Positions 20,663-31,622 of a stretch of 56,754 nt of DNA are shown here, piece by piece. Position numbers and translations under genes: made by a program. The notes under the pieces are model-generated. The model had not been told where the DNA came from. It was given only the letters and a program-made list of their open reading frames with translations, and did no database searches. The number at the start of each line of letters is the position of its first letter. The stretch's first letter is position 1. The DNA comes from Candidatus Peribacteria bacterium (GTDB lineage Bacteria; Patescibacteriota; Gracilibacteria; Absconditabacterales; Absconditicoccaceae): positions 1 through 56,754 of the forward strand of contig JAISMG010000035.1 of NCBI GenBank assembly GCA_031276875.1, written 5' to 3'.

Positions 20663-20893
20663 GCTATCTTCAATCCGACTTATTATATATGGTCTCTTAA
20701 CTCTTTTGAAACTTCAGTTTTGGCTCAAGGTTCAGAGGATACCAAATGGAGTGGTATTGACTGTTCTACTTCTTTTACTGAAGGGAAAAACATTCTCTGT
20801 GATAAAGAATTATTAGCAGAAGAGATAACACTTTCGCCGGTTGCTTCTTCGATAGTATGATGCCAATTTTTAGTAAACTATTACTGTGGATAA
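20663..20893 (+). pseudogene. Secreted-protein-like fragment, no start codon
   Basis: After the TAA of the nucleotidyltransferase the same frame stays open for 76 codons to TAA at 20891-20893. It reads like real protein: GSEDTKWSGIDCSTSF, then GKNILCDKELLAEE, then a UGA-containing SSIVGCQF. No ATG, GTG or well-placed TTG is present near its beginning. I infer a remnant of a Cys-containing surface protein, or a stop-codon readthrough extension. Confidence 0.35.
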
Positions 20894-21055
20894 TAAAACA
20901 CTTCCTACTTGTCCCAATTTAACGGAAAGACAAAAGAACAATATTCTTACAAGAAAGAGAACGCAATAAAGCCAATATACTATGTTCTTGAAAAAACATT
21001 TGCATAGAAAAACAAAAAATCTTGTAATTTCTTACGGTATCCTTATTATCCTTGT
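20894..21055. other. Upstream region of dnaE
   Basis: Contains CCAATATACTATG (a -10-like TATACT) near 20973-20985. A short frame opens with [10 protein letters not shown] and a hydrophobic helix, but it dies in the dnaE 5' end. No PHP-domain coding sequence is present here. Confidence 0.4.
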
Positions 21056-24000
21056 ATGGAACATACAAATACGCTTACAATGACTCGTGATGAATTTGAA
21101 CTCCGCTATAGGTCGTTTTGGGGAATGAGTACAAAATTTAACCTCAATCGAGACCAAGACTTGCTTTTGCAGTTAGTAAAAATTACCAATCAGGGAAACC
21201 TCAAAAAAAGTCTGGTGGAAACTTCACCTGATGATTTGAAACAGTTTACCTATCAGACGTATTCCCCTTTTAAAGTTGATTTCATCCAGCAACACAAACA
21301 GCTTTTCCCGGGGAAAGACCCCAGATTTTCGCTGGCAGATTATGTTGAACGTTTGGAATATGAACTGAAAGTGATTAAAGAAATGGGGTTTAATTCCTAC
21401 TTTCTTATCGTTTCAGATTATGTAAGATGGGCAAAAGACCATCAAATTGTCGTGGGACCGTGAAGAGGTTCTGGAGCGGGTTCGGTATTGGCACGGTGTA
21501 TTCAGATTACCGATGTTGACCCTCTGCCTTTTGATTTACTGTTTGAAAGGTTTTTGAACCCTGCGAGAATTTCGATGCCAGATTTTGATATTGATTTTGA
21601 AGATACATTGAGGCAACAGGTGATTGATTATGTGACAGAAAAATATGGTGAAGACAGAGTTTGTTCGATAGGTACGTTTATGAAAATGGCAAGTAAAGCT
21701 GCCTTTAAAGATGCTGCGAGAACATTGGGACTTCCGTTTGAAAAGTCAAATTATGTTTCCAATCTGTTGGTGGAAAAAATGGGACTTTTGGAAATGGTGC
21801 GTACTCCAGAAGGAAATGACGAACTCAAAAATCTCTATGAAACTGATGAAAAAGTCAAAAAAGCAATAGAATTCTGAGATGCATTGACGGGAAATATCAG
21901 ACAATTGGGAGTGCACGCCTGCGGAATTATTATTGCACCTGAGCCCGTAAGCACCTTCACGCCAACGCAATATAATAAAGAAAATGACCATACCATTGTT
22001 TCGCAGTATGATGGACCTACGTTGGAATATATCGGACTTTTGAAGATGGATTTTTTGGGACTCAGAAATCTGTCTATTATCAAAAATTGTATCAAAATCA
22101 TCAAAGCAAGAACGGAAAAAGACGGGAAACCGCTTGCGGAAATGTTCCAAAATTTTCTCACTACGATGAGTTTTGACCCTCCCTTGGATGATACGTTTAC
22201 CTATGAAAAGGTGTTTAAGGAAGGAGACACTACCGGAATTTTCCAGTTTGAGTCACCGGGAATGAGGAGATTTTTAGTGCAATTGGAACCTACGTTAATT
22301 GATAATATTGTCGCAATGGTGGCGTTGTATCGTCCCGGTCCTATGGAATTTATTCCCACTTATATTGAAAGAAGGCACGGAAGGGAAAGTATCGAATATT
22401 TATATCCCGAACTCAAAGAACTCTTAACGAGAAAATATGGTGCAGAAGTGGCAGAACAAGAAAATAAAAAGCTGCGAGAAGATTTGGAACCGATTATGAA
22501 AGATACGTATGGAATTGCTATTTATCAGGAACAGTTAATGTTTTTGGTGCAGGCAATGGCGGGATTTACTTTGGGAGAAGCGGATTTACTGAGAAGGTGA
22601 ATTGGAAAAAAGAAAAAAGAGATTATTGATAAAATGAAACAGGAATTTATCCAAAAAGGAGCAGCTTTCAGAGACTATAAACCAGAAACGACGAAAGAAA
22701 TTTACGAAAGAATGATTGAACCGGCTGCTTCCTATTCGTTTAATAAATCTCACGCGGTCTGTTATGCACTGATTGCGTATCAAACTGCGTATTTGAAAGC
22801 CCACTACCCTATCGAATTTTATGCAGCATTATTGAGGTCAGTAGAAGAAGATACTGACACGCAGAGCTTTTATATTTCGGAAATTCAGTATCACGGCATA
22901 GAAGTGTTCCCACCGGATGTGAATATTTCGTTTAATCACGTCGCAGCTCTGGATGATAGCATCAGAATTGGATTTGCTTCTATCAAAGGGGTAGGATTGG
23001 ATGTAGGGGAAACTATCCAACAAGAAAGACAAAAAAATGGAACATTCACGTCGTTGGAAGATTTTTGCAAAAGATGTGGCAATATTTTAAATAAAAAATC
23101 GTTGGAAGGAATTATCAAAGCGGGAGCATTAGACCAGTTTAATGACCGTAAAGTGCTGTTGGACAATTTGGAAGGGATTTTGGATTGGGTGAAAAATTCT
23201 GCCAATGCTGACCAAGGATTATTTGGAGGAATGGAAACCTCTATTAGTTTAAAAAAAGCTGTCCCTTCTAGCCTGATGGAAAGATTGATGATGGAGCAGG
23301 AAGTATTCAAGGCGTTCATCTCGGGAAATCCACTGGATGGACTGTATACATACGTGAAGAAATTCAGCTTTCTTTCTGTGGTGAAAGAAAAAACCGACCT
23401 GAAAAATTTTATTATTATTGGATATATCAAAGATATTCAGAGAGCGAAGAAAAAAGGATTTTTTATCAAAGTAGAAGATATTACAGAGAATTTTGAGTTT
23501 TTTGTTGCTGACCCTTGTGGACTGGAAAAATTTGATTTGGTAATCATTCACGGATATAAAAATGAAAGAATTAGGATTTCAAAAATTATCAAAACTTCCC
23601 GTTCCACATTGGAAGCGTTGGCAGGTTCTGCTTATCGTCCAGAAGAAACCGTCATACAAGTAAAAAAAGCCAGATATGGAGAGAAAAAACAAGAAGACAT
23701 CAAAAAGCTGAAAGAAGCTCAGAATACATTTGCAATAAATTCAACAGCAACAAAACCTTTGGAAGACGCACATAATGAAGAAGCAAATTTGGAAGAAATC
23801 ACCACTGAAGACATAAACGAAGACGTAAACAATGAGGAAATGAACAGTACGGAACTTTCTTTGGAAGAGCCACTGGAAGAAACTCTTGCTGAGGAGGTGG
23901 AACAAGCAGAACTTTCAGACGGAGAAACTACTCCTTGTGATAGCAGAATTGAAGAAAAAGCGACTAACGAACTTCTAGAGCACGCAAAAGAAATCCTCAA

Positions 24001-24202
24001 TGAAATTGTAGACCCTACCATTCCTCTGGTAGTGGACGCTTCTCAGCTCAAAACGCTGGAAGATATTCACACTGTCGTGCAACTTATCAAACAACATCCC
24101 GGAGACAGGAAAGCACATCTGCTCGGAAAAGACGTTCAGCTTTCAGACGAAGGAATACAAGCATTAAAAACCCTCTTGGGAAAACAGGATTTTATTGGTT
24201 AG
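21056..24202 (+). CDS. dnaE: DNA polymerase III alpha subunit lacking the PHP domain
   Basis: The protein has 1048 residues. The sequence starts just upstream of the polymerase palm ([20 protein letters not shown], then VVGPGRGSGAGS with the second Gly of GPG encoded by UGA). The catalytic Asp pair is in PDFDIDFED and the fingers include [16 protein letters not shown] and [20 protein letters not shown]. An HhH region and an OB-fold follow ([18 protein letters not shown]), then an acidic, disordered tail (residues about 900-990) and a C-terminal alpha/beta domain. The N-terminal PHP domain of about 270 residues, normal in bacterial DnaE, is absent, with no fragment upstream. UGAs at 21462, 21876 and 22599 lie in conserved segments. 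It is the replicative polymerase, acting with DnaN. Confidence 0.93.
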
Positions 24203-24213
24203 TTTATAAACTA

Positions 24214-25233
24214 ATGACTACTTCACACCATATGAAACAGCAATTGGAAGCTGCACACACTATCGCCATTTTTGGTCATCAATCCATTGATGGAGACGCC
24301 CTAGGAGCAATGTATGGATTGGGATTGCAACTGGAAAAGCAAGGAAAGCAGATTTCTTATTTTACGCCCAATGAACCTAGTCCGCTTTTTACCTTTTTGG
24401 GAGTGAAAGATTTGCAATTCACATTTGATTATGGGGAATATGACGTGTTGATTTTTGTAGATTTTACGGAATATAGTAGGATAGCAACGTTTACGTCAGG
24501 CTTTGAAAACTATTTTGATAAACAGCAAAAAATCATCATTGACCATCATCTCTTTGATGGAGACGTGCCTAATGCGACCATTTACAGAGACACCGTGGCG
24601 ATGAGTACGTGTGAATTGATATTTGAATTGACCAGCGAATGGCGAAAACAGGGAGAAAATGCGACTTCCCAATTTATGGATGCAAGCATTGCTACGTTTC
24701 TGTATATGGGAATTGTGAGTGATAGTGGGAATTTTCGCCACGATGAGAAACACCAGACGTTAAGGCTGATGAATGACGCATTGGGAACCATTAAACAGGG
24801 AGCGGACAAACAAGCAGTTATCAATAATCTTTTTCGCAACAAAAGTTTTGAAGATTTGCAATTTATGCAAAGGATTTTGGGCAGATTGCAAAAAGATGAT
24901 GATATTGTCTATTCACGATATGGAAAACAAGAACTTGCGGATTTTGGGCTCCATCGTGATAGTGCAGATTATGCGTTATATTTGATGGTGGATGTCAGAG
25001 AAGCACAGTTAATTTTGTTGGGGAAAGAGCTCGATGATGGCGTAAGATTTAGCATTAGAGGAAAAGGGAAATACAATTGTCGTGCTTTGGCGATGGAATT
25101 TGGAGGAGGTGGACATTTCAATGCAGCAGGATGTACCGTTTCCTTTGAAGGGAATTTGGAAACAACCGTACTCCATTTTGTCCAACAGATAAAAAAGCTG
25201 ATTACTACTGATAAGAAGTTTTCATCAAAGTAG
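24214..25233 (+). CDS. DHH-family phosphoesterase (NrnA-like oligoribonuclease/pAp phosphatase)
   Basis: The protein has 339 residues. GHQSIDGDALGAMYGL is motif I, IFVDF motif II, IIIDHHL the DHH motif and VSDSGNFRH motif IV. The DHHA1 domain ends with FGGGGHFNAAG, which binds the nucleotide. These match NrnA/RecJ-like proteins that degrade short RNA or DNA oligomers or pAp using manganese. The gene follows dnaE by 11 nt and is likely in its operon. It carries the AAAAAGCTGATTAC word near its end. Confidence 0.9.
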   Translation: MTTSHHMKQQLEAAHTIAIFGHQSIDGDALGAMYGLGLQLEKQGKQISYFTPNEPSPLFTFLGVKDLQFTFDYGEYDVLIFVDFTEYSRIATFTSGFENYFDKQQKIIIDHHLFDGDVPNATIYRDTVAMSTCELIFELTSEWRKQGENATSQFMDASIATFLYMGIVSDSGNFRHDEKHQTLRLMNDALGTIKQGADKQAVINNLFRNKSFEDLQFMQRILGRLQKDDDIVYSRYGKQELADFGLHRDSADYALYLMVDVREAQLILLGKELDDGVRFSIRGKGKYNCRALAMEFGGGGHFNAAGCTVSFEGNLETTVLHFVQQIKKLITTDKKFSSK

Positions 25234-25345
25234 AACTATTCATCAGCATTTCTAGGACGTTACCTTGTAATGCGGGTTGCATTGGGTCGACATTTCGCGG
25301 AATGATGTCGGCTTTTTGTAATGCAAGAATCTGATTGAGAAGGAG
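25234..25345 (-). pseudogene. Fragment of an S-layer-homology-type gene overlapping a terminator
   Basis: The minus strand reads LQKADIIPRNVDPMQ followed by PALQGNVLEMLMNS and TAG at 25231-25233. The first 15 residues are also found at 39049-39092 in the SLH remnant, with near-identical DNA. No start is present. It looks like the tail of a duplicated and truncated SLH protein gene. Confidence 0.45.
25288..25317 (+). terminator. Hairpin terminator after the dnaE/DHH operon
   Basis: CGACAT (25288-25293) pairs with ATGTCG (25305-25310), with CATT/AATG able to extend or compete. It is followed by GCTTTTTG on the plus strand. The same DNA is part of the SLH-like fragment. Confidence 0.55.
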
Positions 25346-25591
25346 AAAAAGAAATCCGAATTTTAATTTGTGTAAAAGATAAAATTTCTTTTTCTCTATT
25401 ATACCCCAAAAAATTTTAAACGCAAAATTTTTACCAGTTTTGAAGCCACTTTGAGTTGCTTTATTTAAAAACTCCTTATATATATCATTACTTTAAAACA
25501 TTCGAAAAAATGAGAAGCTCAAGAAAAAAAGAGGACGAAATAGGAGCATTTAAAAGTATCTGAAAATAAAAATGTGAAAATAATAAAAAAA
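25346..25591. other. Intergenic region, no gene seen
   Basis: AT-rich strip between the DHH operon (plus) and ruvC (minus), whose 3' ends converge here. Apart from the hairpin at 25288-25317, nothing specific is visible. Confidence 0.4.
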
Positions 25592-26071
25592 CTAATAAGC
25601 TTGGTAGTTCCTTTTCGCTAAATATGCTAATCCCAAAGCATCTGCTGCATCATTAAACTGTGGAAGGTCAGAAAGATTAAAACATCTCATCACCATCTTT
25701 TGCACCAGCATTTTGTCTGCTTTGCCGTTGCCTGTAAGATACTTTTTCAGTTCAATAGGCGTGTATTCTTGGACAGGAATATGATGACGCAGAAAAAGCA
25801 CCATCAAAGCCCCACGAATAGCATATACAAATTCAGCATTGGATTGATTAAATTTCGTGAAAAAAAGCTGTTCCATTGATACGCAATCAATCTGATATTG
25901 GACAATCAGCTTTTCAAAGAAATCAAAAATCTGGTGTACTCTTTCAAATTGGTCTGTTCTGGTGGGAGCGTTTTTTTCTTGGAGCAAAATCCCTGCATCA
26001 ATGATGGTTAAATCAGGTTGAATAAGGGCGTATCAGAGTTTGCGAACTCAAGGGTCTATTCAGAGAAGCAT
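25592..26071 (-). CDS. ruvC: Holliday junction resolvase RuvC
   Basis: The protein has 159 residues, the family length. It begins MLLGIDPGVRKLGYA, where three Gly (in LLG, DPG and LGY) are encoded by UGA. Catalytic acids are Asp in GIDPG, Glu in SMEQLFF and the two Asp in NDAADALG. It is a dimeric endonuclease that resolves Holliday junctions with RuvAB. The map gene lies 37 nt upstream on the same strand. Confidence 0.94.
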
Positions 26072-26108
26072 AGTAGATTATCTTAATAAAAATTCTTGTT
26101 ATTTTCTC

Positions 26109-26888
26109 TTATTCCCATTCTCTAATTCCTGACAATACTTCGTATCCTTCCTGCGTAATCAGCACCATATACTCCCATTGAGAACCTAAATCGCCGTGCT
26201 TGGTATACATTCCTTCATCTCCTTCTTTCTGATAAAAATCATCAGACATCACCGCAATAATCGGCTCAAAACACAGTACCATTCAGGGTTGGTAAATCTG
26301 GTTTCTCATATCTTGATGACCTCGATTGAAAACATAGGGTTTCTCGTGGACATCTATTCCTACTCCGTGTCCTGTCAAATATTTCAAGACTTTATATCCA
26401 GCTTGTTCTACAAGGGTTGCTACGGTAGCTCCATATGGAAACATTGCTTGTCCGGGAACGATAGTCGAAATTCAGCTTTCTAAAGCATTTTTATTTACAG
26501 ACACTAAATCGTATGCTAAAGGATTGGCTAATTCTCCACCAATAATCACAGAAATTGCACTGTCCGAATAGCCTTTCTCATAAATCAATCCTGCATCAAT
26601 CTTGAGCAAATCCCCAGTCTTGAGAATATACTCATTGGGTTCACCGTGAACTACACAATCATTGACGGATAAACACAAATTGGCAGGAAAACCGTTGTAA
26701 TGTTTGAATGCTCCTTTTAAATGATGGGTTTGGATAAAGTGTTCGGCTATAAATTCAAGTTCGATAGTAGCAATTCAGACTTTTGCTTTTTCTCTGATTA
26801 GCAGTAAAAGTTCATTGAGATATTTCCCAGATTCACGAATGGCGGAAATTTGTTTGGGAGTTTTGATAAGAGAAGTAGGAGGGTTCAT
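26109..26888 (-). CDS. map: Methionine aminopeptidase type I
   Basis: The protein has 259 residues. VNDCVVHGEP, LKIDAGLIYEKGYSDSA, TGHGVGIDVHE, MVLCFEPI and QWEYMVLIT supply the metal ligands (Asp, Asp, His, Glu, Glu) and the substrate His. It removes the initiator Met. The N-terminus MNPPTSLIKTPKQISAIRES is normal. UGA at 26472-26474 and 26775-26777 are read as Gly. It shares orientation and close spacing with ruvC and the PAP2 gene. Confidence 0.94.
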
Positions 26889-26903
26889 TGGACAAAAAAG
26901 CAA

Positions 26904-27434
26904 TTAACTAAAAGTAAAACTAAAACGCGGAGTAACCAATGGTAGCAGATAATGGAGAACAACATACGAAGTAATAACTGCGTAAATAAAGCCAAACAAT
27001 ACATCCACAGGATAATGTTTTTTGAGCTGTATCCTGGAAAGAGCTACCGAAAAAGCGATAAGTACATAAATAAGGAAGATATATTGAGGAAATCCCAGAT
27101 AGAGTACTCCCCAAAACACGGTCATCGCTGCAATAGTTACGACAATAGTATGTAAACTTGGGAACGTTCCTGCATTAATTCTTCTCCGTCGTGTATCCGA
27201 CCTCATCGGCAAAGGACGGTCTCTGAAAAAAAAGACCTTTGTAAGTATTCCCAGTCATCGAGCTAATATTAAGCTTACTGTCAATAGTCGTCCAATAAAC
27301 ATATATCTTATTCCTTCCAATTCTGACAAGCTCAATCCTTGTTCTGCTGTTGGAAAGAAAAAAATAGGCACCATCAAAATAATAATTCACGGAATCCCTC
27401 CTAAATACGTAATGTATTTCCAAAAGTAATGCAT
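26904..27434 (-). CDS. PAP2-superfamily membrane phosphatase
   Basis: The protein has 176 residues in this model. All three signature motifs are present: KVFFFRDRP (Kx6RP), FPSLHT (PSxxT) and SRIQLKKHYPVD (SRx5Hx3D). They are embedded in several membrane helices. It probably dephosphorylates undecaprenyl-PP or another lipid phosphate. The ATG at 27432 is conservative. In the same frame a GTG at 27567-27569 would add 45 residues with another hydrophobic helix and would overlap the upstream gene's 3' end, which is also reasonable. Confidence 0.85.
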
Positions 27435-27534
27435 CTCTATGTACTTAAAGATAAATAGAGTAAAAAACCAACTGGAATATATGATTTTCAGCCAGAAAAA
27501 CAAGGGAAAATTTTTTGTAGGAAAGAGTATATTG

Positions 27535-28161
27535 TTATAACAACAATCCAAAAATCGTTTCTGCTTCACGAATTTCTTGCGGTGTCAATCCATAAGTGGA
27601 TGAAGATGGAGCAGTGGAAGGGGGTGAAGGATTTGAAGAAGGTGGAAGTGATGAAGGCAAGTTTGAAGTTGATGGTAAAGATGGAGTTACGCTTCACGAT
27701 GCAGTATCCGGAACAGATGGAGATACAGGTTCTGAAGGTAATGAAGGAAGAAAAGGCTGATTTTCTGTAGCAGGAAGTGATACCTCTTTCAAAGCGGATA
27801 AAGCAGTTTGCAGACGGATAAAAAGCTGTGTAGCATTATCATCAGCTTTTTCTGCTGTTTTTGCTTCTTTTGTTTCTGCTTGTTCTGGTTTTTCAAGAAG
27901 AGGGGGATTTTGTGCTGGATTTGTTGGTGTAAAAGGAATGACAGCTTTTCCTCCCAAAAAAGAAGCAACATATTGTGGGAAAGTGCGAAGAACATAAGAA
28001 ATCTTTTCAGCTCCAGACGGACTAAAGAACTTATACATAAAAAAAGAAATTGCTAACAAAATGAGAATAAAAATCAGTCTTCTAATAAACTTTCTCAAAA
28101 AAATCAGCAATAACAATCCAATAACTACGATAATTACTCGAGCAAAAACAAGATGCATCAT
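27535..28161 (-). CDS. Membrane protein with Pro/Ser-rich tail, unknown
   Basis: The protein has 208 residues. Two adjacent hydrophobic helices with basic residues between them (VIIVVIGLLLLIFLRKFIRR, LIFILILLAISFFMY) precede an exported or cytoplasmic tail. The tail contains an Ala/Glu/Lys segment (ETKEAKTAEKADD) and then a Ser/Pro-rich stretch. The UGA at 27694-27696 extends the protein to TPQEIREAETIFGLLL and TAA. There is no recognised family. The KAD tripeptide here reflects the AAAAAGCTGA word. Confidence 0.65.
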
Positions 28162-28273
28162 TACTAATTACAAAATTAAAATGGAAAAGGTAAATGAACT
28201 ATACAGATTTGGATTGAGAATGCAACCTCACTTATGAGAATTGGATTGGAAATTGAAATAATAATCAGGTACA
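28162..28273. other. Short intergenic gap
   Basis: Nothing recognisable. Confidence 0.3.
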
Positions 28274-29032
28274 CTAGAAAAATCCACGTCTCCCCAAATA
28301 CCTTTTTCTCTTCTCATCCGATAACCTTTCAATCGCATAACGCAACATTACTCTCGGCATCTGTAAAGCATAACGTTCTAAAAAAGAAAGAAGAAGCTGC
28401 TCGTCAATTCTCTTTCAGACTTCTCTTAACATTCGCCCTACCGCTTTGTGGATAAGCTCTTCTGGGTCGTGCAACAACATTTTAGCCAACGAAAACGTAA
28501 GAGTATGCTGCCCATGCCTGATAAAATAGAACGTAGCGATAATAGCAATTCTCCTTTCCCGAAGCAATGAAGAGTTCGCAAGTGAACATAAATCAGCATT
28601 TTCTCCCTTATCAAAATAATAACGTCCCACCAATGCTGGAGCTGAAAGGTCTACTAAATCCCAATTATTGATATAAGCAGTATTGCGAAGATACAGCTTT
28701 ATAATCTCATCAGAAACAGGACATTTTTTTGTTTGTACCAGCAAGAGCAATAATGCACACATTCTCATTTCGTGTCGCGGGTGATGCAATAAACGTTCTA
28801 TGTCTTTCAAAGGTAAAGGTGCAAATGCTTGAGCTACTTTCCTCAATGTAGGAACAACAATTCACAAAAATTTGTCACCTTCTCCATATTCCCCTTTTCC
28901 CGTTTTAAAATAACGTTGAAGAATGCGAGCTTTTTCAGGATTAGCGAGAGCATAAAGCGTACGTTGGAGCTCTTGGAGTCATCATTCTTTCGGCTGTAAA
29001 GTAGGAGATGAAAAATGTGGAGAAGAAGTCAT
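28274..29032 (-). CDS. DNA alkylation repair protein, AlkD-like (HEAT repeats)
   Basis: The protein has 252 residues. [37 protein letters not shown], then [19 protein letters not shown] and [19 protein letters not shown] follow the AlkD pattern of paired helices. The Trp-Asp in NNWDLVD is the base-excision-associated acid and aromatic residue. It is predicted to be a DNA glycosylase for alkylated bases. UGA is used for Gly in FLGI, LREVG and KEGG. Confidence 0.9.
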
Positions 29033-29241
29033 AGGGATTTGTAGAATATTATTGATAAAAGAGATGTACATTACCAGAAAGATAAAGAAAAATGCTGATT
29101 TCTCAAGAGAAAAAACCATAACATACGTTTTCAAAATGCAAATATATACGCAAAAACGAAACTAAACATTATATTAACATCGAAAAAAAATCCTGACCCC
29201 AGAAATGGAAATCAGGATTTTTCAGAGCGTATATTTTCACT
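29033..29241. other. Intergenic region containing a bidirectional terminator
   Basis: Apart from the 11-bp hairpin at 29186-29222 no feature is evident. It separates the hypothetical gene ending at 29242 from alkD on the same strand. Confidence 0.4.
29186..29222. terminator. Bidirectional intrinsic terminator
   Basis: A perfect 11-bp stem, AAAAATCCTGA/TCAGGATTTTT, with A-tract and T-tract flanks works on either strand. On the minus strand it follows the gene ending at 29242. Confidence 0.75.
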
Positions 29242-29652
29242 TTAGGCTGCATTTTTTATTTTTCTTCCATCTTCTGTCCAAAGTTGTATCCTAGGATTAG
29301 TGCTATGTATTCCTTCTTTTCACGTAGGAACAAGTTCATTGTGAGGAATAGCTAATTCCTGCTGATAAGGCATAATGGCAAAGTTTTTAAAAAGAGCAGT
29401 ATCTGTTTTCTTTCTAATCCAGTTGAATTTTGCAATAGGAGTAAATTCATACGTAATACTATTTTTGGTATTTTGTGTATGTTCATTTACATATCAAAGT
29501 TCTCTTTCTTGTTTTGCGAGCTCTTTATCAGCTCTTGATTGTTTTTTTCTCATTTTAATTTGATGTTTAGTAGGATAAAGACTAGAATTTTGTGGAATGG
29601 AAGGATACGGATAAGCATTAGCTTCTAATTGTATAATATTTGTCATAGGCAT
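29242..29652 (-). CDS. Hypothetical protein, 136 residues
   Basis: Starts MPMTNIIQLEANAYPYPSIP; an ATG six bases later is equally possible. It contains a basic helix (KHQIKMRKKQSRADKELAKQ) and a C-terminal half with several Trp and Phe (KFNWIRKKTDTALFKNF). No family is recognised, and no signal peptide or membrane helix is seen. It lies 43 nt after the SLH gene stop on the same strand, so it may share its transcript. Confidence 0.6.
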
Positions 29653-29695
29653 AATATATAGAGAATAAAAGGGTGTGGTGAACGCAATACAATAG

Positions 29696-31162
29696 TTATT
29701 GAATTTTCATCAGTTCTTGGAAGGTGTCTCGTCGCGATGTTCTTTTGTCTCCGCTTATTTGGGGAGGGTCAGACTTTTTTTCTGTTGAAAGAGTACCAGT
29801 CAAATCCAATGAAGAGGTGGAAACTTTTTCATCAGAAGGTTCTATATCGAACATATACCTCAAGAAATGTGCTAATTCTCCTCTCGTCAAATACTCTCAT
29901 CTTCGAGTATTTGGTAAGTCAAACTTGTTTTTAGCAGCAGTCGATACGATTGGAACAATCTCTGACCGAGAAAGTAATCTATTAGCTTGGAAAGTAACTC
30001 CTCACGATGTTTGAGTAAGTAATGGAGTACATATTTCAAGCTCCAAACAATATTCAAGATAAGGAGCATACGTGGCAGTTGTTGCAACATTTTGTAAAGG
30101 GGTTAAGTAATAAAAGTTGTCTATGACTTGTGGCGTTCCCTGTCTGTAAATAAGGGTTCTGACCAACATAATGACAAAATCTTTATTTTCGACTTTGGCA
30201 TTAGGATAGAATTTTCCGTGTACTCAGGAGATAATTCAGAGTCTTGCGAGCTTGTGAATATCTGCTTGGTACGTGGTTCAACTAATATCACTAAACACTG
30301 GCAAATACTGTTCATTCAATGGTAATCAGAAAGCTGATACTACCAATTGTGCCATTTCTGCTTTACTGAGCGTGGTATCGGATACGAAAGGTATCTGGAA
30401 AGAAGTATGGAGCAAGGCAGGTGACTTTTTCTGGATTGCGAACAATATTTCTTGGGCTTCAGTAGGGCTAATAAATTTATCCAAACGTGAATTTCCGTCT
30501 GCATCTTCTAGAGCAAGTTTGGTGAGAAATCACCATTCATACGCACTATTTATTCTTTTTATTACTTCTACGGGCAGCGTAGTGAATGTATAATATACAT
30601 TCTGTGTTAGCCCCTCTAGGTTATTAAGGTTGTATCAAAGGATAAGACGATAAGTGTCCACTACTACCCTAATGAAATCACTTATACGTACGTAGTTATT
30701 AGGATAGAATTGTGTTCCTCCTTGGAGAATACCATTGGAATATAATGCAAGAATAGCATCGGTATACAGAGAAGTATCGATATCCTCATAGACTTTGGGA
30801 AAAGGAAGAGGTTCGGCAAGGGAAATCACAGCAACAGCAGAGGAGGAAGAAGGCTGACCTTTTCATTCTGGAGATTGGCTGGATATAGAACCCGTTGCTT
30901 CATCTGTAGATGTATTTCCAAGTAATTCATTCCACAGCGAAGTTGCTGTTGTAGCAATCTGCTTTTCAAGGGAGGCAAACACTCATTCTTTTGGTGGAGT
31001 AGCGTCATTTGAAGTGGTTGAAGTTGGCAGAGTTTGGGAAGTCTTTGAAGTGTTTACCGCAAAGACACTAGATACCGTGTATCCTACGCCAACTAAAATC
31101 ATCAGAAACGCTACAACACTCAGAAACCCTAACGATTTCTTTTGGTGGTTGTAATGATGCAT
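29696..31162 (-). CDS. Secreted S-layer-homology (SLH) domain protein
   Basis: The protein has 488 residues. The signal peptide MHHYNHQKKSLGFLSVVAF... ends near SSVFA. A Thr/Ser/Pro-rich linker leads to repeats of SLH type: FPKVYEDIDTSLYTDAILAL with GILQGGTQFYPNNYVRISDF, then VFSDISGTTYQADIHKLARL with GIISGVHGKFYPNAKVENKD, and a third repeat near LTRGELAHFLRYMF. SLH domains tether proteins to cell-wall polymers. Ten or so UGA codons join what would otherwise be fragments. A longer start (ATG at 31256-31258, followed by two UGA) would precede the signal peptide and is less likely. The promoter is at 31313-31340. Confidence 0.85.
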
Positions 31163-31312
31163 AGAGATAAGAATAGGGAATAAATCGGCGTGTGTTAGAA
31201 CCAGATTTATTTTTAACTTTGTGATACGCTGGAGATGTGCTAGCTTTCATCAGAGCATATTCCAAAGGTTCCCTGAGTAAGTTGTCCCCTTTCTTGACAA
31301 TCTTACGTTATT

Positions 31313-31340
31313 ATTATAAATATTTTTTTAAATATGTCAA
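31313..31340 (-). promoter_or_regulatory. Sigma70-type promoter of the SLH gene with palindromic -35 region
   Basis: TTGACA and TATAAT on the minus strand are separated by 16 bp. The -35 lies in AAATATTTGACATATTTAAA, a sequence also found at the tail-collar gene promoter (32493-32520). TCAAATATTTGA is palindromic and could be an operator shared by both surface genes. The leader is about 140 nt. Confidence 0.75.
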
Positions 31341-31622
31341 ATATTTGAGGACTTTTTTTACGGAGGTAATTTTCAAGCAAATATTCTTAACTGTTGCATA
31401 GTGTTTTATTCAAATTCCCGCTCCCCCACCCTACAGAAGAGACAAAGGGATGAACAAATGTTCTCCCTCCGGTGCTACTATTGTCAAATCAAAAATCCTT
31501 ATAAATTTAATCGTACTAAGACTTTAGTTTATAAGGACATTCGTATGTATATCAAAGTAACTTTTTTTACAAATTTTAATGAAGATAGTATATATTTTTA
31601 AAAGTTGATTTGCACATAAATA
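31341..31622. other. Intergenic region between the two surface genes
   Basis: No gene is visible. It holds the hairpin at 31497-31537. Confidence 0.4.
31497..31537 (-). terminator. Terminator of the tail-collar-like gene
   Basis: TCCTTATAAA (31497-31506) pairs perfectly with TTTATAAGGA (31528-31537). On the minus strand the stem is followed by a run of five T. It lies about 85 nt downstream of the TAG at 31623. Confidence 0.65.

Noticed and set aside
31068-31265. Minus-strand frame of 65 residues over the SLH gene start
   Set aside because: Out of frame with the signal peptide of the SLH protein and without family features; at most a leader peptide.
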